Source: Onchidella celtica
Taxonomy: Eukaryota > Mollusca > Gastropoda > Systellommatophora > Onchidiidae
DNA length: 64,000 nucleotides
Reading direction: 5' to 3'
Assembly: GCA_963931925.1 (NCBI GenBank)
Contig: OZ007569.1
Span: 18,109,482 to 18,173,481 of the forward strand
Shown: piece after piece, positions 53,401 to 63,400 of the stretch
Layout: each line of letters opens with the position of its first letter
Numbering within the stretch: position 1 is the first letter of the stretch
Position numbers and translations under genes: made by a program
Notes under the pieces: model-generated
What the model saw: the letters and a program-made list of their open reading frames with translations, nothing else
What the model was told of the DNA's origin: nothing
Databases searched by the model: none

Positions 53401-56400
53401 TTTTCAGATGATAATTCTCACTGTCTGAAGATATATCTATCATTCTAATATCAAATCTGCATTGTTGCTGTCATACTTCCGTATTTTGGAAACTAGACTA
53501 CATGGATAAATTGCGCTGAGGACAATTTGAACTATTGAACACCACAACCCTAAAATCAAACTCATAACTCTATTTCAAGCTCAAACACCAGTACATGTAA
53601 TGATGTATGGTCTTTTTGTACATTGATGTAATTAACTGAAGACTTGCCAACAACACTAAGATCAAATCACAATTTCCTACAAAAATAGTGCTGCTCGAAC
53701 GACAAGAAACCATTTGGAAAGGCCCCATTTGTAAATAGCACTGGTGAAATGATTACAGGCCTTGGAGCTGAGCTCTGTGCATGTTCAGTTCACTCTTTCC
53801 AACACAATATGACAGTTAAATCCAAATGTGTTTTTGCCTATTTTTCAAAGCACTACTTTTTTTGTGACTCAACCATGGTGTTGTTATCAGGTCTTTGTGC
53901 AGATTTCATACACTGAGTGGCAAATTTACCTGGGCATGTTGGGCAACAATCTCCTACCCTGAAGATAGGGTTAGAACAGCGTGGCGCAGGGCAGGCTATG
54001 AGAGAGCACATTTCCACACCGTTGTGGCAGTAACATGTGCGACACCCGTCATTCCAAGATTCGCCGTTCTCATGTCGAGAGCCATCTCTTGACATACAAG
54101 ATTTTCCTTCCATGTTTTCAGGTTCAGTGTTTGAATTCATCAACTCAGGAACGGCCAGATCTGCAATTAACAAGAGCATAATGTCTCAGGAAATACCTGC
54201 ATTCAGATCACTGCCAACTACAATGAGTTGGTACCATCATTAAGTTATCCATATTGATGCACTACTACAGTTTTGTAAACTTAATTAGACAATACCAAGT
54301 TATTCTTGAAAGAACATTATTTTCAATCTACAATATATTTAATATAAAAAACTTGTGCATAATTAAAAAATATTTCCAGTGTTAATGTTGCTTTGTCAGA
54401 AACTGGGAATTTTTTCATTGTTTTTCTTTTTTTTATTCCTAATTTAGTATCTTCTGTCCTCCCATATTTGGGGGGGGGGGGGGGGGGTTCAGCTATGTCA
54501 AACATTTAGTATGGGATACCTCTACATAAACATACCTTTGCATTTGCACAGTTCACATCCCTCGTCATTGAGAATGTGCCCATGGATACACCTTTTGGTA
54601 CAATTGAAAGGTGGACACTTGTTACATTTGCATTTGATACAGCCATCCCGAGACCTCTTGTAACCATACTCGCATTTTTTCTCACATGGCTCCAACTCTT
54701 CAGGTGGGCAGCGTTCCTCTGCTGCTTTGCACTCACAGATTGTGTTCCCTTCCACATCAGATTTCAGCCCAAACTGACAGTCCAGGTGACACTTTTCTGA
54801 AGGGCAGGAAAGTAATGGAATGTATGAAAAACAAATACAAATGAAGACCACAGACAGAAAACAACCAGTTACAAAATGTGATTTATGACTTTATTACCCC
54901 AAGTACAAGCTTGGTTTATCAACCTGTTACTCTGTGACAACAAAGTTTGGAAAAAAAAACCTGCAAATGACAATTATATCAGATATCACCCTTTCAACTG
55001 CAAGAGAGAATTAGCGGACTTTCAAATAGTGGAAATTTCACCAAGAATTAGAGGACTTTCAAACAGTGGTATTTTCACTTAGCACAGGAATCAAAATCTC
55101 ACTTCAGGTGAATAAAAGAAGTAAGGCCTCCACTGCAATGTAATCATGAAAGATTTGGTAACTACAGAGCCTTAATTTCTACAAAATATCACACAAGGCA
55201 TACTGAGATGTGAAGGTGTACGTGGGCATCTTTTAAAAGGTCTTGGAGTTGCAATATTTTGAGTGCTTTCATTGATTTTGAGCCACAACTGAGTTGACAA
55301 AAGAAAGTGTTCTGACATTTTGAGCTGCAAAATAATAGATGCATTCTCTCCAAGTAGAATTAAAAAGTATGACAGAAAATGTCATTCCGCACCTTAATTT
55401 ACACACTGGCGATCGAAACTCAATTCTAATAGTCACATCTGTGCATTCCCCGAGTCAGTGGGCCAATTAGACCTCTTTTTTGTACCAATTGCTGAAGCGC
55501 AAAGAAAAAATGCCTTCATTCGCTCACCTTCCTTACACTTGCAAGTAAAACATCCTTCTGGTGTTTGTGCTTGTCCATGTTTGCAAGAGATGCTACATCC
55601 TTCAAGACTAGGACAGAGCCGGGAAACAAAGGAAGGTTCTTCATCTGTGGAATTGTTGCAAATCTTCATTTTAGATTAATTACAACTAGGATTTAAACTA
55701 GGTTAAAAAAAGAAATCTGGACAGACCTATCTTCAATAATGGAGAGAGAAAAAAAGGTTATTCTCTACCTTTGTTTGGCCAGTTTGGACAGAAAACAAAG
55801 TTAGAGAAATTGCCTGAAAATGTATTCTAAAATTTATGCGAATTTAAAGTTTGAAAGCACATATTATTACTTAATACTTTGATTTCGTTCTAACAAACAA
55901 TGGGCTCCTCTCATCCAGACAAGTTTGAAGAACATTGCATTAAAGGCAGAAAAGATAGTGAATACATCGTGCAAATCTGGCATTGATACTCTTTTTATTT
56001 TCTCAATGAAACATTTGTTCATCATTTGGTTGCAATGATTTTTCTGCATTTGAATACAATTCATGACCTTAGTTCTTATTTGTTCCATCTCCATTTTCAG
56101 GAATAATGTAGATCTTTCAGTGTGTATAAGAGGTATAACAAATGCACACTTTGACACTTGTTTAAAATTGCAATGTGGCACTTATCAAGCTGTTTCATGA
56201 TTCCGATTTACTCTAAGTCTCAATCATAATATCTGAAGCTGCAAACGTTTCACATCTAATTTCTCAGTTGTCCAAAAAGTAGAGTTGAAACAAATAAGAA
56301 CTGAGGTCATGAATTATTGGCTTTTGAATTCCACACGTCATTTCTCGGAAATATTTCCAACTTACGAGGGCAAACAGGGCAGCATTGACCAGGCACATTT

Positions 56401-57404
56401 ACTGGATTGCTGCACTGGACAGCACACATCTCCGACTGGCATTCTGCATGTCCGTCTCTGCATTTGCAAGTGGTGCAGTCACCTTCCTTCCACTCAGCAG
56501 AGTTATTGTACAGATCACCAGAATCTGAGACACAACCTGTGGTACACAAAATAAAGTTTCATATCAGGCAACTTCACCATGAGAAAATGATTGTTTGAGT
56601 TCTTAAATTTTCAATACTATGCCTAACTATCCAGGCCCGTGCAAAGCTGATAATTAATAGGCCCCGCCCTGTTAATAACTGATAATAGGCCCGGCCCCGT
56701 TTCATTCTGATAATATAAATTATAAATATCCCATGGGATGGTAGTCTAATTTCAAAGCCGAATACAGAAAATACTGAGTTGTGTTCACTGTTCAGCTACA
56801 ACTTATAATGTAATTTACACCGCTCCCATAACAACAGCCAAAATATAATAGTATAATCAACTTTGGAATACAAGTTGCAATTAGCAGTATCTGCATATAT
56901 ACAATACACATCCATAATTTATTTGTATTAATCTTTAATGAACCTTCTTTAAAGTATTAATATTGCGTGCTGAATGACCTCCGTCCCAGCCAGCAAAACA
57001 TACAGAAATCCGACATATAGGGCTGACGTTGTTTGCATATGCATAGGTAAGACATCATTCCTACGTAGATTCACTGATTATGACATCACTGCTATGATAA
57101 TCCTACCAAATTGATGTTGGATTGATGTGGAGTTGCTAACTGGGTTGACACTCTTCACAATATCAACATTCTGTACCAACAAAAAGAAACAAAAAAAATA
57201 TTGAGATTTCATTTAACTGACCTTTGCAAACAGGACAGCATTCTCCCTCAGGAATGACCATCCAGGTGCAGGAAAGACTGGGACAGCTCTTGTCTTTACA
57301 TCTGTTGAGTCCATCACGGCACTCACAAGATTTGCACTTGTCAATGTTCCAGGTCTCCCCATTTTTCAACTCTCTCCCATTGTAGGTACAAGTCAGTCCA
57401 CTCT
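47115..57404 (-). CDS. CRIM1: CRIM1-type transmembrane VWC/antistasin protein (3' ten exons)
   Basis: Exons: 57404-57222, 56536-56366, 55644-55528, 54796-54536, 54160-53930, 52993-52784, 51822-51613, 51099-50911, 50574-50503, 47491-47115. All nine complete ones are multiples of three and every joint is phase 1. The order is VWC, VWC, antistasin x4 (exons 3-4), VWC x4, spacer, one membrane helix, basic stop-transfer and a ~75-residue tail. That is the known CRIM1 layout after its IGFBP domain (six VWC, four antistasin). CRIM1 is a type I membrane protein that binds BMP/TGF-beta-family and VEGF-type ligands and tunes their processing and delivery. The signal peptide and IGFBP exons are not in the window and should lie beyond 64000, across a second LTR element. 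Some 670 residues are visible. Confidence 0.92.
47756..47858. repeat. Target-site duplication, left copy (103 bp)
   Basis: Identical, base for base by eye, to 49458-49560. It starts AAAATTTTCATATGATTTG and ends CTGGCATTTTGTC. Confidence 0.95.
47859..49457 (+). mobile_element. 5'-truncated RTE-like LINE with 103-bp target duplication
   Basis: The insert runs from TTGACCTCC to a (ATG)n end (AATGATGATGATG) and is bracketed by the two 103-bp direct repeats. The endonuclease half is missing. The reverse transcriptase frame is open from a few bases after the left junction to TGA at 49435. It sits in the last CRIM1-like intron, opposite to the gene. Perfect flanking repeats and an intact frame suggest a recent insertion. 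Confidence 0.92.
47866..49437 (+). pseudogene. RTE-like reverse transcriptase (endonuclease missing)
   Basis: The first in-frame stop upstream is at the insertion junction, so no genuine start exists. Motifs: NRGKAAGPDQIPPEALKA, NYRGITLLSIPGKVFNR, EQAGFRSNRSTTDQI, VNFLDYEKAFDSIDRE, TGVRQGCLLSPFLF, the catalytic LDFADDLALL near 48660, SFCYLGSIIDNKGG, LLYGCETW, and the C-terminal RRWRWIGHTLRRPGNSI then RSRGRPRGTWRRA. By its C-terminus it is related to the LINE at 6213 but clearly a different family. Without its endonuclease it cannot transpose on its own. Confidence 0.9.
49458..49560. repeat. Target-site duplication, right copy (103 bp)
   Basis: Identical to 47756-47858. It begins directly after the LINE's (ATG)n end. 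Confidence 0.95.
49652..50422. mobile_element. piggyBac-like non-autonomous element (TTAA flanks), 771 bp
   Basis: TTAA at 49648-49651 and 50423-50426 bracket ends that start CCCTCACCCTGCG and, inverted, CCCATACCTCGCG. TTAA targets and CCC-starting ends are the mark of piggyBac-type transposons. Subterminal GC-rich blocks (GCAAGCGCTCACGCCGCACG on the left, AGCCCGCTGCCCGGTCAGTG on the right, inverted) and GGTCAGTGACC-type palindromes resemble transposase-binding repeats. No transposase ORF is present. It is in the last CRIM1-like intron. Confidence 0.72.
50503..50574 (-). CDS. CRIM1: CRIM1-like exon: juxtamembrane spacer
   Basis: 72 bp, acceptor TTTCAG, donor G|GTAATG. It encodes a polar DLAQLQPPNHGGNGVLINNQ-type spacer with an N-T-T sequon close to its end. 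It is inferred from phase and splice sites. Confidence 0.78.
50575..50910. other. CRIM1-like intron, no structure seen
   Basis: A short AT-rich intron with a C-run near 50806-50818. No gene or repeat was recognised. Confidence 0.6.
50911..51099 (-). CDS. CRIM1: CRIM1-like exon: VWC domain 6
   Basis: 189 bp, acceptor ATTTCAG, donor G|GTAATT. CMYRGNTYDSGEKWEGDNC, SQCVCASGKTEC and GQCCPEC. It is only visible when the splice sites are applied, since no long ORF covers it in this frame. Confidence 0.88.
51100..51612. other. CRIM1-like intron, no structure seen
   Basis: AT-rich intronic sequence without recognised repeats or ORFs. Confidence 0.6.
51613..51822 (-). CDS. CRIM1: CRIM1-like exon: VWC domain 5
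   Basis: 210 bp, acceptor TGCACAG, donor G|GTAGGT. A His-rich lead-in (SHHYHHHRC) is followed by NNGEVWQTTPCQSCKCQDGQ and GQCCPTC. Confidence 0.92.
51919..52590. mobile_element. Inverted-repeat element of ~670 bp in a CRIM1-like intron
   Basis: The outer ends pair as GCAGCCGCCTGGCAAAGTGAGG against the complement of a segment at about 52565-52590 (TAGCCGCCCGACAAAATGAGG, inverted). Inside lies a much better pair of about 34 bp: ATATCGTCGCTGCAGGATTC at about 52202 and its complement ending about 52460. No transposase is present. It may be one MITE with complex arms or one element nested in another. Confidence 0.7.
52784..52993 (-). CDS. CRIM1: CRIM1-like exon: VWC domain 4
   Basis: 210 bp, acceptor ATTTCAG, donor G|GTAAGA. 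LCQSSFGQYYVEGQTWKMDD, CTQCVCHGGTILC and GECCATCR. Confidence 0.92.
52994..53929. other. CRIM1-like intron
   Basis: Apart from the short repeat tail at 53095, nothing was recognised. Most of it is AT-rich unique-looking sequence. Confidence 0.55.
53095..53165 (+). repeat. SINE/LINE 3'-tail fragment
   Basis: GTAAAGCCCTTAGCGCCTAG, then GGAGCGCTATATAAATGCTATG, then ATTATTACTATTACTATTAT. A GCGCTATATAAATGC motif followed by an ATT-rich tail is a common 3' end of invertebrate SINEs and their partner LINEs. Only the tail is visible. Confidence 0.55.
53930..54160 (-). CDS. CRIM1: CRIM1-like exon: VWC domain 3
   Basis: 231 bp, acceptor AATTGCAG, donor G|GTAAAT. An acidic lead-in (LAVPELMNSNTEPENMEG) precedes CMSRDGSRHENGESWNDGC, TCYCHNGVEMC and GDCCPTCP. 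Confidence 0.92.
54161..54535. other. CRIM1-like intron with a long G tract
   Basis: A run of about 18 G lies at 54470-54487, some 50 bp from the antistasin exon. No other structure was seen. Confidence 0.6.
54536..54796 (-). CDS. CRIM1: CRIM1-like exon: antistasin-like units 2-4
   Basis: 261 bp, acceptor CCTTCAG, donor G|GTATGT. Three units follow one another: CHLDCQFGLKSDVEGNTICE, CEKKCEYGYKRSRDGCIKCK and CTKRCIHGHILNDEGCELCK. Confidence 0.92.
55121..55473 (-). repeat. Interspersed repeat family B, copy 3
   Basis: It runs from GTAAGGCCTCCACTGCAATG to GGGCCAATTAGACC and matches 33024-33374 along its length. It ends about 55 bp from the first antistasin exon. Confidence 0.8.
55528..55644 (-). 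CDS. CRIM1: CRIM1-like exon: antistasin-like unit 1
   Basis: 117 bp, acceptor TTCCACAG, donor G|GTGAGC. LCPSLEGCSISCKHGQAQTP then EGCFTCKCKE, the C-x-x-x-C...C-x-x-C-x-C pattern of antistasin repeats. Confidence 0.9.
55645..56365. other. CRIM1-like intron holding MITE family A copy 4
   Basis: Outside the MITE (56061-56312) the sequence is AT-rich with no recognised feature. Confidence 0.6.
56061..56312 (+). mobile_element. MITE family A, copy 4 (best-preserved ends)
   Basis: TCATGACCTTAGTTCTTATT is inverted at the other end as AATAAGAACTGAGGTCATGA, giving nearly perfect terminal repeats of about 30 bp. The interior matches copies 3 and 5. It lies about 50 bp from the VWC 2 exon. Confidence 0.85.
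56366..56536 (-). CDS. CRIM1: CRIM1-like exon: VWC domain 2
   Basis: 171 bp, acceptor ACCACAG, donor C|GTAAGT. CVSDSGDLYNNSAEWKEGDC, TTCKCRDGHAEC and PGQCCPVCP. Confidence 0.92.
56537..57221. other. CRIM1-like intron between VWC 1 and VWC 2
   Basis: A short doubled motif (AAT-AGGCCC-GCCC with CTGATAAT) occurs at about 56645-56715. Otherwise no recognised feature. Confidence 0.5.
57222..57404 (-). CDS. CRIM1: CRIM1-like exon: VWC domain 1
   Basis: 183 bp, acceptor TTCCCAG, donor G|GTCAGT. CTYNGRELKNGETWNIDKC, KSCECRDG and GECCPVCK form a complete VWC cysteine pattern. Confidence 0.92.
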
Positions 57405-58567
57405 CTGGGAAGGATACAAAATAAAACCACGATTAACTTTCAAAAACTCCAGAAAATCTTAAGGGTGGCCAGCAGATCCTGGAACAAAGTTACAATATGG
57501 CTCTAAAAAATAAGTTGGCAAAACAATTTAAAAAGTTGGCTAAAAGATAAAAAGGTTGTATATTACAAAGCCCCATATTAACAAAACACAGAACAAAACA
57601 AAGAAACCATACACTATGTCATAAAAGAATCAGAAATGAATGGGAAGAACAACCAGCGACTCATGTCTGTTTTGTCTTGGTTTCAGTGTCAGATGTGAAC
57701 GATGGAGTTAAATGGAACCTCGCGCACTGACAAGACCGAAACTGGCCTGTCTCACTAGTTCGGACGTGTCAAAACTGTCTCGAGCCAGCTGGCGGAAAGA
57801 GAGGCCTGGTGCACTGAGCCATAACAGACGCAATAGATTTGCCTCGGTGTACCACCAGACTACTGACTAAGCAAAGTTTGACTGTTTCGTGTATCAAAGG
57901 ACGTGACGAGCCGCGGCAGAGACTGCACCTTTTGCACCCAGACCACAGCTCATCGTGACCTATTTAATTAGTTCTTGTTTGCACTATCTCCATTTTCTGA
58001 AAAACTGGAGATCTTTTAGTATGTAGAAAAGGTGTAACAAACACACACTTTGACACTTGTTTAAAATGCGTTGTGTCACTTACCAAGCTGTTTGACAGTT
58101 CCGATATTATTCCTAACTCTTTATCATAATACTAAAACCGCAGACGTTTAACGTTGAATTTTTGATGTAAAAAGTGGAGTTAGAACGAACGAGAGCTAAG
58201 GTCGCGTCATGAACGTACTACAACTGCCAGAATGGACTAAAACCGTCACTCAACGACAACATCAAAACATCAACATGTTTACCACGATATAGATACCGCT
58301 ACACCTTGACTGGCCTACTGAACTTCTGGGAATACCTTTTTCCGATAAACCCGCAGGTGCCAGGACTAAATTTAGAAGCACTTTCAGGAAATCATGCGGC
58401 CGTAAACAAAAACTGTAAAAAAAAAAAAAAAATGGATGGAGGGAAAGAACTTAATATACGAATGCAGGTGGTCTGTGGTTTTTCAGTGCGCTGACTCATC
58501 ATAGAGATGTTTGGGACAAATTTACCGAATTTACTCTCACAGAAAAATTTCGATTTTTTATGATGCC
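57405..58567. other. Start of the large 5' CRIM1-like intron
   Basis: A GC-richer block (57660-57955) of unknown origin precedes MITE copy 5. A poly-A run lies at 58416-58430. No further VWC or IGFBP exon was found. Confidence 0.55.
57954..58210 (+). mobile_element. MITE family A, copy 5
   Basis: It has the family ends (TTAGTTCTTGTTTGCACTAT and, inverted, GAACGAACGAGAGCTAAGGT) and the full interior (AAAGGTGTAACAAACACACAC, GTTTAACGTTGAAT). Confidence 0.8.
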
Positions 58568-59791
58568 TGTCACGAGCAGAGTTAGGGTCTTGGGGATGTT
58601 ACGACTGCACGAGAGGCAGCTAACTCACACTCGGACACAACCACACAAGAAAAGTACTAAATAACTAGAGCGTATATATGTCAGGCCGGTCAGGCCATAG
58701 TTTACATAAATATTAATAACAAAACAAAAGACAATAGAGATATATATTCAAACCAAAAACTCTAATTAATAACTTAACCAATGATATTCATGTAACTATG
58801 GAGGTACTGCAATCAATAGTAAATAGGTATATTATACGAAACTGGATATCAATTTAAAGTGACAGTTGAGTCGCCACTGGCCAGTCGCCAGGCAAACTCT
58901 CCATAAATCATATGGGCTTAAATGTTAGGAGAGCCCAGTACGTTCAAAGCCTACAGAAGCACTCTTCGGCTTGTAGGTAATTTAAGCAGTTGCCAAAAGA
59001 CTATATTTTATGCACAATCACTATTCAATTCATCAACGATGTGCTATATTATTCCAATCATACTATGGCAATAGATCTATCATACAGGACACTCGTGGTC
59101 GAGTGCCAGCTGGGGTTTCCTTAGTCTTCCTATGAGGCTGTAGTTCTCTCTCTATCTCCGAACTCTATTATACTTGAATAATTAAGATATATTACCATTG
59201 CTCACGCCTACTGAGAGGCGCGAACATCAAAATAGCGCAGCGTGGGCTTTCAAAGGTCAGCCCACTCAGACCTTTCTTTCTAGAGCTCAGTCAGTCCGTT
59301 AGCAAGGACTTCTTAGTCTTCAGACCACACAGTTCAGGTACTGGCCAACCGGAGATACTTCACGAAACGATGCTTCTCTCGTCTGTATTCACTAAATCTG
59401 AACGTTACACGATGTTATATACTATCTAACTACCCAGCGTGCTAGTCCGCTGGCCCAATTAGTTCAGCTATCTCATAGGTCGAAACCTCCCACCATTTTA
59501 ACTGTAGTAATACGTCTGCACTATTCTACCAGCCAGTTAACGTGCAAAAACTTGTCTAGTCATACTTAACAATGTCAACTGTCCCCACCTTGTTTCACCC
59601 CTACTCCATTACTTATTAATCACGAACATTAAAACCCACAAGCGTGAATCTAACAGTTTAACTTTACATTTATTTACTCACCAACTATAATTTGGCGAGG
59701 ACCGTTCAAGGCCACCAGCCAATTTCTCATGGCCCTGGTAAAACAACAACTCACTCTCAGCGTGAGTTTTAACAATATTCGAATCATGACA
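58568..59791 (-). repeat. 3' LTR of the second LTR element (1224 bp)
   Basis: It is bounded by TGTCA...TGACA on either end, as in the nested element, and adjoins a polypurine tract at 59792. It is close in length to the other LTR but the bodies are not evidently alike. The flank at 58563-58567 (ATGCC) should recur at the unseen 5' end. Confidence 0.82.
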
Positions 59792-60410
59792 TATCCCCCA
59801 CCCCAGTTAAAATTTGCAATTTTAACGATGTAAATTATTATCGTAAAGGGAAGGCATGAGTCGAGAAATTGCTCGAAAGGTTAACTTAACTAAGAATACT
59901 AGGTAATAACTAAGACTAGTACTAAAGTTGAAAAAAACCTACAGGACGGGTATCATTGATGGACAAAACTTCATGAAAATCTTAAGGCTCCGTCCAAAAG
60001 TATATATCTCTCTGAGGATTAAATCTTACCTCTAAATAGGTAGACATTAACAATCATAACTCTAAAATTTTAGAGTACAACACTGATCCTGTGCGAATGT
60101 CATCAGGAATGCATACATACAATGAATAATACTCAAGAAAAGATAACTATAGTAGCATCGATGGCATTAGTGGATCTGGACTCCTGGTCTGCCATGATCT
60201 TCTCGTCCTCGACCCTGGGCAACAACGTCTGGTGTGGCCAAAATACGGGTCGACGTCAGTAAAATAGCTGTTGGAACAAAGGAAAGCACAGGGGTAGGTG
60301 AAAAGTGTTCACAATGGGTGAACAATATGTGATACCATCCCTCGGTCTCTGAATGAGGTGCTAATCAGTATCCAACGCCAATACATATGACAGACTAAAA
60401 TACAACAAGA
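59792..60410 (-). other. 3' UTR and polypurine tract of the second LTR element
   Basis: On the minus strand CTGGGGTGGGGGATA directly precedes the LTR. The remaining ~600 bp between it and the stop codon are noncoding. Confidence 0.78.
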
Positions 60411-63400
60411 TTAAGGTAACCGTGATAATAGGTCGGCATGGACATTATCTCCACCAGGAATGGCCTTTATAATGAAGCGGTATTCCTGAAGGGCCAGACT
60501 CCATCTGGTCAAACGAGCGTTCTTGGCTCGGTTCGATTTTAAAAATAACAACGGTTTATGGTCTGTCTCGATGACGAATTCTGTCATAAGTAGGTAGCGG
60601 GAAAACGCGTCTACGGCGTATACAATCGCCAGGCATTCTCGCTCTATAATAGCGTATCTCTGCTCTCTCGGAAGTAATTTCCGGCTAGCGTACATACAAA
60701 GGCGCAATAAGCCATCTCTTTCCTGAAGCAAAACAGCTCCAATTCCCTGGTCCGACGCGTCAGTTCGGACGGTGAAGGTGCGCCTAATATTCGGTAGTAT
60801 AAGCAGCGGCGAACTGGAGAACAGTTGCTGCACTGTCGCGAGCGCGGTGGCGCACTGCGTATTCCAGGTAATTTTGTTGGGTCTGTCTTTTCTTGTAAGA
60901 TCGGATAACGGGGCCGTAAGGGCCGAAAAATTAGGAACAAATTTCCGATAATAGCTTAAGAAGCCTAACAGGCTACGAACCTGCTTCTTAGTATGAGGAG
61001 CCTGGAGTTTTAAAATCTTACTTATCTTACTGTCGTCCGGTGTTTGGACGCCTTTGGCGATAGTATGTCCCAGAAAGTTAATCTGCGTATAACCCAGGAA
61101 GACTTTGCTAGGCTTAGCTGTAAGCCCGGCATCTCGAAGTTTACTAAGCACTTGACGAAGTGCTTCTAAGTGGCCTTTCCAATCCGTATGGAAAGCGCAA
61201 ATGTCGTCAAAGTAGCTTAGGACGCATGGTGTCTGCTGCAATAGGATGTTCATCATCCTCGCAAATGTCGCTGGTGCCGTTACGAGACCGAATGGCATGA
61301 ATCTCCATTGCATGAGACCCATAGGGGTCTGAAACGCTGTGTACTGTTTACTGGCCTCTTCCATTGGGATTTGCCAGTAGCCTTTAGCCAAATCTATTTT
61401 CGAAAACACGGACGACTCGGCCAATCGCGCAAATAGATCTTCCTGATTCGGGATAGGTTCAGCATCGTAAATGGTTAGAGCGTTAAGCTTCCTGTAATCG
61501 ATACAAAATCTAACGGAACCGTCTGTTTTCTTTACTAGTACAATCGGCGAGCAGTAAGGGCTCGTCGAGCGCTCAATGACTCCTAAGCTGAGCATCTTTT
61601 CCACCTCGGACTGTATGGTGTCGTGCGCTTGCAGCGGGCGCGGGTAGGGTTTGACAAACACGGGTACGTCCGAGTGCAACCGGATGACGTGTTGAACTAA
61701 GGATGTTTTACCCGGCAAATCAGTGAATACTGGCGAAAACTCCCGAACAAGATTCATGATGTCCTGTGTCTTACTTTGATCCAGCTCTGGATTGATATTA
61801 ACGGAAGTCGCGTCCTCTGTGGCTTGCAAGGATAGGAGCGATCTTGTCATAGATAATGGCTCCCGGTCGTTGTCATCGATAGTGACCATCGCTGCGTTTG
61901 CTTGGGCCACAACATGGCATGAATGATCGTGATGAGTTTGATCATCGGTAAGATACTTTTTCAACATATTAATATGGTACACCTTATCGTTACCACGTAT
62001 GGTAATGAGATAATTAACTCTCGAGAGTCGCTTTTTAACTAGAAAGGGGCCTTTCCAAGTGAGGAGTAGTTTGTTATTCGTTTCTGGTAACAGCACCAAT
62101 GCCCGATCTCCGACTGACAGGGTTCTTAACCGACTACCCCGATCGCGATATCCTATAAATGACCTGGTCCGTACGCATGCAAATTGTCGAGCCAGGTCGC
62201 ATGCATTAACTATTCTATGTCGGAGATCGACTATGTACTGATACGCGGATCGCGTATCAGGAACGTCGGTATCAGAACCGGCGTATAAATCGCGTAAAAT
62301 GGCCATCGGGCCACGTGGTTTTCGACCGTATAACAGTTCAAACGGGGAAAAACCCGTTGTCGCATTTGGGAGTTCCCTATATGCGAACAAGATGGCCGGA
62401 AGTCGACGGTCCCAGTCACCAGGTCTATCGGCGGAAACGCGTGCCAGCATAGTTTTCATGGTGGCATTCCAGCGCTCGCAACAGCCATTGGACTGTGGAT
62501 GGTATGGCGACGTAAGTTTCTGCCTAATGCCCGTGAGTTCCAATACTTTCCTGAAAAGGTCAGAGGTGAATTGCGGACCTCTATCAGCTAATAATTCGGA
62601 CGGGAATCCGACACGTGTGAATATGGTCACCAATGCCTCGGCGACGTGATCGGCCGATATTTCCTTTAAAGGGACAGCCTCAGGCCAACGGGTGGCATAA
62701 TCGATTACTGATAGAATAAACCGATGGCCTCTATCCGACTTCGGTAATGGCCCGACGATGTCGACGGCAACTCGCTGAAATGGAGTGGAAACCGGCGGCA
62801 TCTCTTGTATAGGCGCCCGCGAAGTTTTTCCTTTGGGGGTTCTTTTCTGGCATGTATCGCAACGCGACACATAGCTATTTATGTCCCCGTAAACCCCGGG
62901 CCAAAAAAACTGAGACAGGACTCTCGATTTTGTTCTCGCTTTGCCTTGGTGGCCCGCCAATGGCGTGTCGTGCGCGAGGCGGGTGATGTCTCGGCGAAAT
63001 GATCTCGGTATGACCAATTGCAAAATAGTTTCGCGCTTTCCCCGAAAAACGCGATATAGGAGGTCGTCTTTAAGGCAGAACCTGGATGTATCCGGGTTGT
63101 CCGGATCAATCTTAGCAAAGAGGGGCTTTAGTGATGGATCTGTGCGCTGTTCGTTACGAAAAATCTCGGGGGTTACATCCAAATCGACGACAGGCGATCG
63201 TAATGTGTCGTCACTCTGGCGACGCGATTGTTGTCTTGTCGTGACACACGCAATGTCGTTATCATCCCAAATCCCGAGTTCGCAATCGGAGACGTCCTTT
63301 AAGTGGGGAATATTCCCAATGATTAGGTCGGCGACCGGATTTGGTAGCACGCAGGCCGTGACAACACCAGTTATAAACGGTGTGTCAACATATATTTCCG

